In this document: positions 1 through 5,607 of the stretch, piece after piece
How positions within the stretch are numbered: position 1 is the first letter of the stretch
Layout of the letters: every line of letters begins with the position of its first letter
Source: Solirubrobacteraceae bacterium
Lineage (GTDB): Bacteria > Actinomycetota > Thermoleophilia > Solirubrobacterales > Solirubrobacteraceae
Assembly (NCBI GenBank): GCA_030149625.1
Contig: JASLHP010000141.1
Location: forward strand, 1 to 15,066
DNA: 15,066 bases
Reading direction: 5' to 3'
The notes under the pieces: generated by a model
What the model was told of the DNA's origin: nothing
The model's input: the letters and a program-made list of their open reading frames with translations, nothing else
Database searches by the model: none
Translations under genes and position numbers: made by a program

Positions 1-372
1 CGCGCCGTCCACGCCGGCGCGACGGGTCTCCTCGCCGTCGAGGCCCAGGAACTCGGCGTCGCGCAGGCTGCGCGCGGGCGGCGCGATCGTCAGGTGTGAG
101 ATGCCGCCGCGTGGACGTACGTGCTGAAAGCCGTGCTGGGCGATCGAGTCGCCGCCGCGACGGCGCTCGCTCAACCAGCTGATCATCTCCGGGGAGCGCT
201 CGCCGACGGGGTGCAAGTCGCGGGCCGGGATCACGAGCAGCGTCACGCGATCGACGCCGTGGTCGTCGAGCCAATCGCGAATCACCGCGCATCGCTCGAA
301 CGTCGCGGGCTCGATACCGTGCAGTGCGACGGCGATCGTCTGGTCGGAGCATGGTGGTCGCCTGCTGGACAT
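1..372 (-). CDS. DUF2334-like polysaccharide deacetylase family protein, 5' part (runs off the window)
   Basis: The open frame reads from ATG at 372 to the window edge (124 codons seen); the C-terminus lies outside. It resembles the DUF2334 branch of the polysaccharide deacetylase superfamily: an N-terminal beta strand followed by ALHGIEP (about residues 16-22), the stretch VTLLVIPARDLHP, and then GDSIAQHGFQH. These enzymes normally bind a metal through an Asp in the first motif (HD) and an HxxxH-type second motif. Here the first motif reads HG instead of HD, a change explained by one A-to-G transition, while the second His pair is kept. Catalysis is therefore doubtful and this may be an early pseudogene, in line with the broken genes beside it. 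There is no convincing Shine-Dalgarno before the ATG. The region right upstream (383-421) is repeated before the PHP gene at 1040. Family call is moderately sure; activity and substrate are unknown. Confidence 0.6.
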   Translation of the reverse strand, partial: MSSRRPPCSDQTIAVALHGIEPATFERCAVIRDWLDDHGVDRVTLLVIPARDLHPVGERSPEMISWLSERRRGGDSIAQHGFQHVRPRGGISHLTIAPPARSLRDAEFLGLDGEETRRAGVDGA

Positions 373-382
373 GAACTCTAAG

Positions 383-421
383 AGATTCGCCTGCAAATGG
401 CGCGTTTCCTGTGACCAGGCC
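383..421. repeat. Leader repeat copy A, upstream of the DUF2334-like gene
   Basis: This 39-base stretch lies 11 bases before the ATG at 372 (minus) and matches 1048-1085 at 30 of 39 aligned columns with one gap. Shared blocks on the plus strand are GCCTGCAAA and TGTGACCA. It contains TTCGC-CT-GCAAA (386-397), an imperfect inverted repeat that is perfect in copy B. Both copies sit in the same orientation just before a minus-strand start codon, so a shared promoter, operator or leader is the natural reading; this is inference. Confidence 0.6.
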
Positions 422-448
422 GGAACCATTTTGTGACCGTTCTGTGAA
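410..448. promoter_or_regulatory. Cluster of TGTGA half-site-like repeats between divergent genes
   Basis: TGTGACC at 410-416, TGTGACC at 432-438 and TGTGAAC at 442-448 stand in the same orientation with start-to-start spacings of 22 and 10 bases, close to whole helical turns. They lie between the minus-strand DUF2334-like gene (start 372) and the plus-strand regulator fragment (start 611). The first overlaps leader repeat A, and the same TGTGACC occurs in leader repeat B. A binding site for an unknown regulator is possible but unproven. Confidence 0.3.
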
Positions 449-610
449 CGGCCGCGGGATTTCACCACCTCTTCTCCACTGTGGGAATTTGGTGATGTCT
501 TGGACTAGGAAGCTCTGCTTGGCAAGAGTGTCGCCGTGGCATCCTTCAAGGGAGAAGCGCCGCCCGCGGCGGGACCGCGACGCGGTCAAAGGAGCCGGCG
601 TGCCGACGTC

Positions 611-753
611 ATGCGGGTCGTGGCGATCGACACCGATCAAGCGTTCCTGCACTACCTCTCCAGGCATCTCAAACTCTCGAATGGCCGCTCACGGTGTACC
701 ACGCACCGGTGACGTACACGACGCTCCGCGAGAGCGCTCCGCACGCGGTGGTC
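611..753 (+). pseudogene. Remnant of a response-regulator-like (receiver domain) gene, frameshifted and truncated
   Basis: From ATG 611 the frame reads MRVVAIDTDQAFLHYLSRHL, a typical receiver-domain first strand and helix with an Asp pair-like turn (AIDTD). It then leaves homology and stops at about 712. A sensible continuation appears in another frame from 679: EWPLTVYHAPV, then a helix, then SAPHAVV (third-strand-like, just before where the phosphorylated Asp would be expected). Joining the two halves needs one base deleted, or two inserted, near 677-679. Receiver-like similarity ends at 753, exactly where the facing PHP gene also loses its homology. The gene thus lacks its phosphoacceptor and everything after it. 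AAGGAG at 589-594 is rather far from this ATG. Family call is from pattern only; the broken state is seen directly. Confidence 0.5.
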
Positions 754-1040
754 GAGACGAACACGTCTGGGCGCTCGGCGATCTCGAGCACGCCCGCGAT
801 CGTGTCGTGGTCGGTGATCGTCACGAAGTCCATGCCGCGCCGCTTGGCCAGCTCGTAGACCTCCTGCGGTGGCGTCGCGCACTCGGGCAGGCCGACGGCG
901 CGCTGGACGCCGAGCTTGGACTCCTGCGAGGCGGTCGAGTGGCAGTGCATGTCGACCGTGCTGGCCGCGCGCAGCGCCGGTGCCGTCACGACCTTGCGCG
1001 CCGGCTCGGTTGCCCGCACGCGCGATGCCGATCCGCTCAT
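669..1040 (-). pseudogene. PHP-domain metal-dependent hydrolase, 3'-truncated remnant
   Basis: From ATG 1040 the protein carries the PHP domain N-terminus: VDMHCHSTAS (His32 and His34, first metal motif) and VTITDHDT (Asp77, His78, Asp79, second metal motif), as in PHP phosphoesterases and DNA polymerase PHP domains. Good family sequence ends at Ser96 (codon 753-755). The last 27 residues before the stop are the antisense reading of the plus-strand regulator fragment and have no family character. A PHP domain usually needs roughly 200 residues and further His/Asp ligands downstream, all missing here, so the 123-residue product should not fold as a full enzyme. The intact first part suggests recent truncation. 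It has leader repeat B immediately upstream and no obvious Shine-Dalgarno. Confidence 0.65.
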
Positions 1041-1047
1041 AGCAAAC

Positions 1048-1085
1048 AGATTTGCCTGCAAAGAGGCGTCTTTTGTGACCAAGCC
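1048..1085. repeat. Leader repeat copy B, upstream of the PHP gene remnant
   Basis: This is the second copy of the leader at 383-421, starting 7 bases before the ATG at 1040 (minus). It contains a perfect inverted repeat, TTTGC-CT-GCAAA, at 1051-1062 and TTTTGTGACC at 1070-1079. Neither leader shows a purine-rich ribosome binding site in the short space before the ATG, which would fit a leaderless or nearly leaderless start; that is inference. Confidence 0.6.
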
Positions 1086-1167
1086 GCAATGATCGTGTGA
1101 AGCGTCAGTGACGATCGCGCCCGGTGTCTCCAGCGTTGCGGCGGGCGCTGGGCATGAGCGAGACTCG

Positions 1168-1202
1168 CGGGCGGACCGGCGGCGTGCGCGCCGGTCCGCC
1201 CG
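1168..1202 (-). terminator. Strong hairpin after the secreted-protein gene
   Basis: A perfect 13-base inverted repeat (arms 1168-1180 and 1190-1202, CGGGCGGACCGGC) with a 9-base loop lies 21 bases past the stop of the minus-strand gene ending at 1224. No T-run follows, as is common in high-GC actinobacteria, so it is best read as a hairpin terminator or 3'-end stabiliser. Confidence 0.65.
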
Positions 1203-1223
1203 ATGCAAGGGCCGCGGCCGCGC

Positions 1224-2066
1224 TCAGCAGACGACCTGCAGGTCGAAGCCGCCGCTGAAGCCGCTCGGTGCGCTGACGACGACCGCGCTCGTGTTCGTGG
1301 CGCTGAGCGCGACGCCGAGCGCGCCGCTCGCGAGCGCGGCGCCCTGCGGAGAGGCGGTGTAGGCGCACTTGCTGACGTTGGTGGTCCCGAACACGACCGT
1401 GTACGTGCTTTCCAGCTGGCCCACGGTCGTGGCGCCGCGCGTGCTCTGGATCGCCGGACCGGGGCCCACGTCGGCGAACAGCAGTTGCGCCGTCGTCGCA
1501 TAGGAGGACGCGGGCTGGCCGCCGAGCTCGTTGGCGTTGGCGGCCGGCTGGTTGGCGAGCTGGAATTCGCTCGCCTGCTTGCCCTGAAGGTAGTTGGCGT
1601 TGAGACCCTTGGCTTCGCCGTGGCCGTTGGTGGTGAAGGGCGCGTCGGCGGAGTTGCCGACGAGGATCGAGCCGCCGACGGCGCCGGTCGTGATGAACGA
1701 GAACGCGGGGCCGCCCTTGAGGTTGTCGGCGTCCAGACACGGCAGGCCCCCGGCAAGACTCCGGCAGCCGTAGATCGCCGAGCCGCCGCTGCCCAGATTC
1801 GACTGCCGCGTTCCCCAGCTGGAGTTGTTCGCCCAGATCTGCGTAGTCTGGTAGTAGCCGCCGCTCGAGGGGTTCTTGACGCCCCCGCGCACAGGTTGGC
1901 CGCCCGCGTCGGCGAGGCTCCCGGCGATGGCGACAGGCGCTGCGCAGAGCGACAGGGCCGCGCCCGCGACGATCGCCGCACGCCTCCAGCCGGGCCTCAG
2001 CCAGCGACGCGCGCCGCGACGCGCGGAGTTTGAGCGAACGTGCTTGAGGTGCCTGGAGAGCTGCAT
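1224..2066 (-). CDS. Secreted hypothetical protein with short LGG/LxG-xAS repeats
   Basis: ATG 2066 is preceded by AAGGAGG (2071-2077, spacing 4), a near-perfect ribosome binding site that fixes the start. The 280-residue product has a long basic N-terminus ending in RR, a hydrophobic segment (about residues 29-48) and an APVAIAGS-type signal peptidase site near residue 49, so it is probably exported. The mature part contains three related short units: DADNLKGGPAFSF (112-124), LNANYLQGKQASEF (155-168) and NANELGGQPASSY (177-189), a repeat style seen in actinobacterial surface proteins of unknown role. Three cysteines in the C-terminal two thirds plus a terminal Cys (residue 280) could form disulfides. 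There is no catalytic motif. It is transcribed divergently from uppP and ends in the hairpin at 1168-1202. Function is not recognised; surface or cell-envelope location is inferred. Confidence 0.8.
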   Translation of the reverse strand: MQLSRHLKHVRSNSARRGARRWLRPGWRRAAIVAGAALSLCAAPVAIAGSLADAGGQPVRGGVKNPSSGGYYQTTQIWANNSSWGTRQSNLGSGGSAIYGCRSLAGGLPCLDADNLKGGPAFSFITTGAVGGSILVGNSADAPFTTNGHGEAKGLNANYLQGKQASEFQLANQPAANANELGGQPASSYATTAQLLFADVGPGPAIQSTRGATTVGQLESTYTVVFGTTNVSKCAYTASPQGAALASGALGVALSATNTSAVVVSAPSGFSGGFDLQVVC

Positions 2067-2212
2067 CGATCCTCCTTGTCAGGTGGCTGAGCGTTTGCGA
2101 AGCGCACGCGACCGGCAGCTGGCGCAACGAGTGCCGGGTGCGTCTGGTGCTTCGCGTGCATGAACGCGTCGCGGCGCTCGAAGTCGCGGCCAGCCAATAA
2201 GCTGCCGGCCAG

Positions 2213-3130
2213 ATGGCAGCCCTCCTGGCGGTTCCAGTCGCTTCGGCGATCAGCTATTTCCAGGCGATCGTGCTCGGGTTCCTGCAGGGCGTGACCGAGC
2301 TGTTCCCGGTCTCGAGCCTCGGACACACGGTGCTGTTCCCGACGCTGTTCGGCTGGAACGAGCTCGTCGACGCGCAGTCGCAGAAGGAATCGTTCTGGCT
2401 GGCGTTCGTCGTGATGCTGCACGTCGGCAGCGCGCTCGGCCTGCTCGCCTACTACTGGCGCGACTGGGTGCAGATCGTGCGTGCGTTCTTCCGTACGCTC
2501 GCCAAGCGCCGCGTCGAGGACTCGACCGAGCGCTTGGCGTGGCTGATCGTCACCGCGAGCATTCCCGCCGGGATCATCGGGCTCGCGCTCGAGCACCAGC
2601 TGCGCACGCTCACCGCCAAGCCCGAGATCGCGGCGATCTTCTTGATCGTCAACGGCGGCCTGCTGTTCGCGGCCGAGCGCTTTCGCCGCCGCGCCGAGGT
2701 GCGCGAACTGGCTGTACGGGAGGGCGCCAAGCCCGACGGTGCGCGTGAGCTGAACACGCTCGAGTATCGCGAGGCGCTGGTCATCGGCGTAGCTCAGTCG
2801 ACGGCGCTGGTCGCGGGCATCAGCCGCGATGGCGTGACGATGGGCGCGGGTCTTGCGCGCGGGCTCGACCACAGCGACTCGGCGCGCTTCGCGTTCCTGC
2901 TGGCGACGCCGATCATCCTTGCCGCGGGCCTGGTCAAGCTGCCCGACCTGCTGGGTCATCTCGGCGACGGCGTGCGCGGTCAGGCGCTCGTGGCGTGCTT
3001 GACCGCCGCGGTGACGGCTGTGTTCACCGTCGCGTTCCTGGTGCGCTACTTCAAGACCAGGACGCTCGTGCCGTTCGCCGTCTACTGTCTGGCGTTCGGC
3101 GTGGCGATGGTGATCTACACCCAGAGCTAG
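2213..3130 (+). CDS. uppP: Undecaprenyl-diphosphatase (BacA/UppP family)
   Basis: Integral membrane phosphatase that dephosphorylates undecaprenyl diphosphate to recycle the lipid carrier for peptidoglycan and other envelope glycans; overexpression of family members gives bacitracin resistance. The 305-residue length is near the usual 265-300. The two catalytic signatures are visible: GVTELFPVSSLGH (residues 26-38; Glu29, Ser34, Ser35 and His38 correspond to the ExxPxSSxxH motif) and AGISRDG (201-207; Arg205 of the usual PGxSRSG motif). Both deviate slightly from the textbook form (FPVSS for LPISS, SRDG for SRSG). About eight hydrophobic segments fit the family topology. No strong Shine-Dalgarno precedes the ATG; the first 12 residues before ISYFQAIVLG are unconserved and a slightly different start is possible. 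It is divergent from the secreted-protein gene. Confidence 0.93.
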   Translation: MAALLAVPVASAISYFQAIVLGFLQGVTELFPVSSLGHTVLFPTLFGWNELVDAQSQKESFWLAFVVMLHVGSALGLLAYYWRDWVQIVRAFFRTLAKRRVEDSTERLAWLIVTASIPAGIIGLALEHQLRTLTAKPEIAAIFLIVNGGLLFAAERFRRRAEVRELAVREGAKPDGARELNTLEYREALVIGVAQSTALVAGISRDGVTMGAGLARGLDHSDSARFAFLLATPIILAAGLVKLPDLLGHLGDGVRGQALVACLTAAVTAVFTVAFLVRYFKTRTLVPFAVYCLAFGVAMVIYTQS

Positions 3131-3135
3131 AGGCA

Positions 3136-3260
3136 GCGGCGGGCTGCGACGGGGCGCGGCGGGCTGCGACGGGGCGCGGCGGGCTGCGACGGGCGCGGCG
3201 GGCTGCGACGGACGCGGCGGGCTGCGACGGGCGCGTCGTGCGGCGACGGGCGCGTCGTGC
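3136..3260. repeat. GC-rich 19/20-base tandem repeat between uppP and mscS
   Basis: Units beginning GCGGCGGGCTGCGACGGG start at 3136, 3156, 3176, 3195 and 3214 (periods 20, 20, 19, 19). Two diverged copies beginning GCGTCGTG start at 3233 and 3252. The array starts 5 bases after the uppP stop. Copy number should be variable by slippage. It contains a GTG (3257) in frame with mscS, which is better explained as repeat than as a start codon. Confidence 0.85.
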
Positions 3261-3316
3261 GCAGGCCCGACCCTGGGCTGGCGGGCGGGGATGCACCATC
3301 ATTGGCAGTCGTGCCC

Positions 3317-4297
3317 GTGCCGAAGACTCCTCCGAAGATGTTCGAGACGCGCAGCCACTCCTGGCAGGAGGTCGGCCTGCTGCGCCAGATCAGCCCGCGT
3401 GTGGTCAAGCGCGCTCGCCTTGAGGTGCTCGTGCTGCTGCCGTTGTTCATCGGCATCGTGCTGCTCTACGACAACCGCGTGAGCCTGTTCGGCAGGACCG
3501 TGGCGGCGATCCCCAAGCACGACGGCAAACCGGGGGCAGCCGCTCACAAGGTTCTCGAACAGGCGCTCGAAACGCCGATCCGCGTGGTGACGGTCGTCGC
3601 CTTGATGATCCTCGGCTGGGCGATCGCGCGCGACGTCGGCCGCGGTCTCGGGCCGCCGTTGTTCAGGCGTCTGGAGCCGGCGACAGCCGGCACTGTCGGC
3701 TTCGTGATCCGCCTGGCGACGGTCGTGGTGGCCTTGTTCGTGGCGCTGCGGGTCGCGGGCATCGAAGCCAAAACGCTCGCGCTCGGGACGGCGTTCACGG
3801 CGGTGATCTTCGGACTCGCCGCGCAGCAGACGCTCGGGAACCTGATCGCGGGCACGGTGCTGCTGAGCGCGCGTCCGTTCCGCGTGGGCGAGCGCGTGCG
3901 CCTGCAGGGCGGCCCGCTGGCTGGGCAGCTCGAGGGCACGGTCAGCTCGCTGGGGCTGCTGTACACGACGTTCGCGACCGGCGATGACTCGATCCTCGTG
4001 CCGAACAGCGTCGTGCTCAACGTCGCGGTGCTGCCGTTGCGTGAGCCCGAGGCGGTGAACCTGCGCGCGCGCCTGCGCGCGGGCATGACGCCAGGCGACC
4101 TCCAGGAGATCCTCGAGAAGTCACTGCAGACGCCGCTGCGCGACGCGCCGCGCATCACGCTCGAGGAGCTCGACGGCGAGGAGGTAGTCGTGCGGATCGC
4201 GGCGACGCCGCGCGTGGCGGCACAGGGCCGTCACCTCGCGAGCGAACTGCTGGGCATCGTCTCCCGCGAGACGCGCTCGCGGGCGAGCACGCCGTAG
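3317..4297 (+). CDS. Small-conductance mechanosensitive channel (MscS family)
   Basis: Membrane channel expected to open under membrane tension and release solutes on hypo-osmotic shock. With the GTG at 3317 as start there are 326 residues. Hydrophobic segments lie at about 34-51, 87-104 and 126-148, followed by the pore helix ALGTAFTAVIFGLAAQQTL (about 156-174), rich in small residues as in MscS TM3. Then come NLIAGTVLLSARPFRVGERV, the start of the beta domain, and DDSILVPNSVVLN (about 213-225), the conserved MscS-fold motif. The C-terminal alpha/beta domain follows. The start is uncertain: the open frame reaches GTG 3257, but that lies in a tandem repeat; GTG 3317 and ATG 3338 are more credible and neither has a clear ribosome binding site. 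Its last 67 bases overlap the convergent RibD_C gene. Confidence 0.87.
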   Translation: MPKTPPKMFETRSHSWQEVGLLRQISPRVVKRARLEVLVLLPLFIGIVLLYDNRVSLFGRTVAAIPKHDGKPGAAAHKVLEQALETPIRVVTVVALMILGWAIARDVGRGLGPPLFRRLEPATAGTVGFVIRLATVVVALFVALRVAGIEAKTLALGTAFTAVIFGLAAQQTLGNLIAGTVLLSARPFRVGERVRLQGGPLAGQLEGTVSSLGLLYTTFATGDDSILVPNSVVLNVAVLPLREPEAVNLRARLRAGMTPGDLQEILEKSLQTPLRDAPRITLEELDGEEVVVRIAATPRVAAQGRHLASELLGIVSRETRSRASTP

Positions 4298-5097
4298 CGC
4301 AGGAACAGACGCGAGTCGCTGCGCAGCACCGCGAGCAGCTCGAGCTCGGCGGGCGGCTCGAGCTCCGCGCCGGCGAGGATCCGCAATGCCTCGCCGCCGC
4401 TCGGCTCACCGCCGGCGAGCAGCGGCGAGAGCGACAGCAACAGCTCGTCGAGCAGATCGGCTTCGAGCAGCTGCAGCGCCAGATGCGGTCCGCCCTCGCA
4501 CAGGAGACTTTGCACGTCGAAGCGAGCGCGCAGCTGCTCGAGCGCCGCCGCGAGGTCCAGGCGCCCACCGTCGACGGTGCGCACATACTCGACCGACGCC
4601 GCGGCGGCCGGCAGGCTCGCGGCGGACGCGGTGAGGATCGCGACACGCGCCGATGGCTCTCGCAGCAGCGGGACGTCCTCGTCGAGGGCGAGCCGGCCGG
4701 AGACGATGCACGCGAGTGGCTCCTCGCTGAGACCACGTCGCCGCCGCAGCTCCCGCCGCGCGGCGTCTGGGATCATGCGCCCGTAGCGCTCGGCGCGGAC
4801 GGTGCCAGCGCCGACGAGCACGCCGTCGACGACGCCGCGCAGCTCGTGGAACAGGGCGCGGTCGGCGCGGTCGCTGATCGGCCCCGAGCGTCCGCCGAGG
4901 CTCGCGCGGCCGTCGGCGGTGCTGATCATGTTGAGCACCACCAGCGGGCGTTCTGGCGTTGCGCGGTGTGGGTTCCGCAGGCCGAGCCGCGCGACGATCT
5001 CCGCCGCGGTGTCGGAGTCGCCCGTCGGCGGGAGTCGTTCGAGGAGCACGGGATCGGCGTCCGCGCCGGGCGAATCCGGGCCGGCGTGAGTGTCCAT
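4231..5097 (-). CDS. RibD C-terminal-domain (pyrimidine reductase family) protein
   Basis: A stand-alone RibD_C/dihydrofolate-reductase-fold protein of 288 residues without the deaminase half found in full-length RibD. Visible motifs are VVLNMISTADGRAS (53-66, nucleotide-binding strand and loop), DGVLVGAGTVRAERYG (91-106) and CEGGPHL (200-206, the EGG NADPH-binding motif), then DELLLSLSPLLAGG (217-230). Such proteins reduce the ribose side chain of a pyrimidine intermediate in riboflavin synthesis or act on related substrates with NADPH; which one applies cannot be told here, since no other rib gene is nearby. The first 45 residues are acidic and probably disordered. The 3' end overlaps mscS convergently, and the overlap contains GTCTC-CCGC-GAGAC (4259-4272), which makes both proteins read VSRET in this stretch. 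Confidence 0.88.
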   Translation of the reverse strand: MDTHAGPDSPGADADPVLLERLPPTGDSDTAAEIVARLGLRNPHRATPERPLVVLNMISTADGRASLGGRSGPISDRADRALFHELRGVVDGVLVGAGTVRAERYGRMIPDAARRELRRRRGLSEEPLACIVSGRLALDEDVPLLREPSARVAILTASAASLPAAAASVEYVRTVDGGRLDLAAALEQLRARFDVQSLLCEGGPHLALQLLEADLLDELLLSLSPLLAGGEPSGGEALRILAGAELEPPAELELLAVLRSDSRLFLRYGVLARERVSRETMPSSSLAR

Positions 5098-5215
5098 CGG
5101 CCAAGCCTAGCTGCGTCCGCTCGGCGAGGAATCGGTCTTGTGCCGTTCGCGCGCGCACAACAACTCGGCAACACGTGGCCATTGCGACGTGCTACGGTCG
5201 TCGTGTATGGCCGGC

Positions 5216-5312
5216 GCAATGACCGGCGAAAGTAGTGCAAGCGCTCGCAGGTCGAAGCTTTGAGAAGCATCCTCCGCGTGCAGCACGCACATACCGTGGA
5301 GGAATTCACACC
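5216..5312 (+). other. Possible structured 5' leader of the cold-shock gene
   Basis: The stretch before the csp start holds two small inverted repeats, GCTT-TGAG-AAGC (5257-5268) and GCGTG-CAG-CACGC (5276-5288), just ahead of the ribosome binding site. Cold-shock genes often have long structured leaders that control translation with temperature; whether this one does is inference, and the stems are short. Confidence 0.3.
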
Positions 5313-5516
5313 ATGCCAACTGGCACAGTCAAGTGGTTCAGCGACGACAAGGGGTTCGGCTTCATCACCCCGGATGACGGTGACAAGGACCTGTTCGTCC
5401 ATCACACCGGCATCAACGGCGAGGGTTACCGGTCGTTGCAGGAGGGGGCCAAGGTCTCCTACGACCCGGAGCAGGGCGAGAAGGGTCCCAAGGCCGTAAA
5501 CGTCCAGACGATCTAG
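5313..5516 (+). CDS. Cold-shock domain protein (CspA family)
   Basis: A 67-residue single cold-shock domain that binds single-stranded RNA/DNA and acts as an RNA chaperone. ATG 5313 is chosen because GGAGG (5298-5302, spacing 10) precedes it and the protein begins MPTGTVKWF as in the family; the upstream in-frame extension to 5235 has no family character. RNP1 is KGFGFI and RNP2 is LFVHHT. The second aromatic of the usual RNP2 (VFVHFS) is His here, a mild departure in one nucleic-acid-stacking position. The gene stands alone, with the divergent RibD_C gene upstream and a strong terminator 27 bases after the stop, so it is probably a monocistronic, highly expressed transcript. Confidence 0.96.
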   Translation: MPTGTVKWFSDDKGFGFITPDDGDKDLFVHHTGINGEGYRSLQEGAKVSYDPEQGEKGPKAVNVQTI

Positions 5517-5543
5517 TCCGGGCGCAAGCCACGACCACTGCTC

Positions 5544-5569
5544 GAGGGCCCGCATCGCTGCGGGCCCTC
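5544..5569 (+). terminator. Terminator hairpin of the cold-shock gene
   Basis: A perfect 11-base stem (arms 5544-5554 GAGGGCCCGCA and 5559-5569) closes a TCGC tetraloop 27 bases after the csp stop. There is no clear T-run, but the position and stability make this a confident factor-independent-type terminator. Confidence 0.85.
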
Positions 5570-5607
5570 CGCGCTTAAGCACAGCGGCTATCGTCCCCAC
5601 GCTGAGC

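Noticed and set aside
410..448. CRP sites
   Set aside because: Only TGTGA half-sites in direct orientation are present; the inverted TCACA partner at CRP spacing is missing.
1051..1062. LexA/SOS-type operator in the leader inverted repeat
   Set aside because: TTTGC-CT-GCAAA does not match the actinobacterial LexA box (CGAAC-N4-GTTCG); no known regulator was assigned.
411..1100. A 229-codon plus-strand frame across the decayed region
   Set aside because: It crosses the regulator remnant out of frame and the PHP gene in antisense; composition is that of a shadow frame.
3136..3260. CRISPR-like array
   Set aside because: The units abut with no spacers; it is a simple tandem repeat.
5182..5210. 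Sigma-70-type promoter (TTGCGA and a TATGG-like -10) for the cold-shock gene
   Set aside because: Spacing and -10 match are too weak to call with confidence in this GC-rich background.
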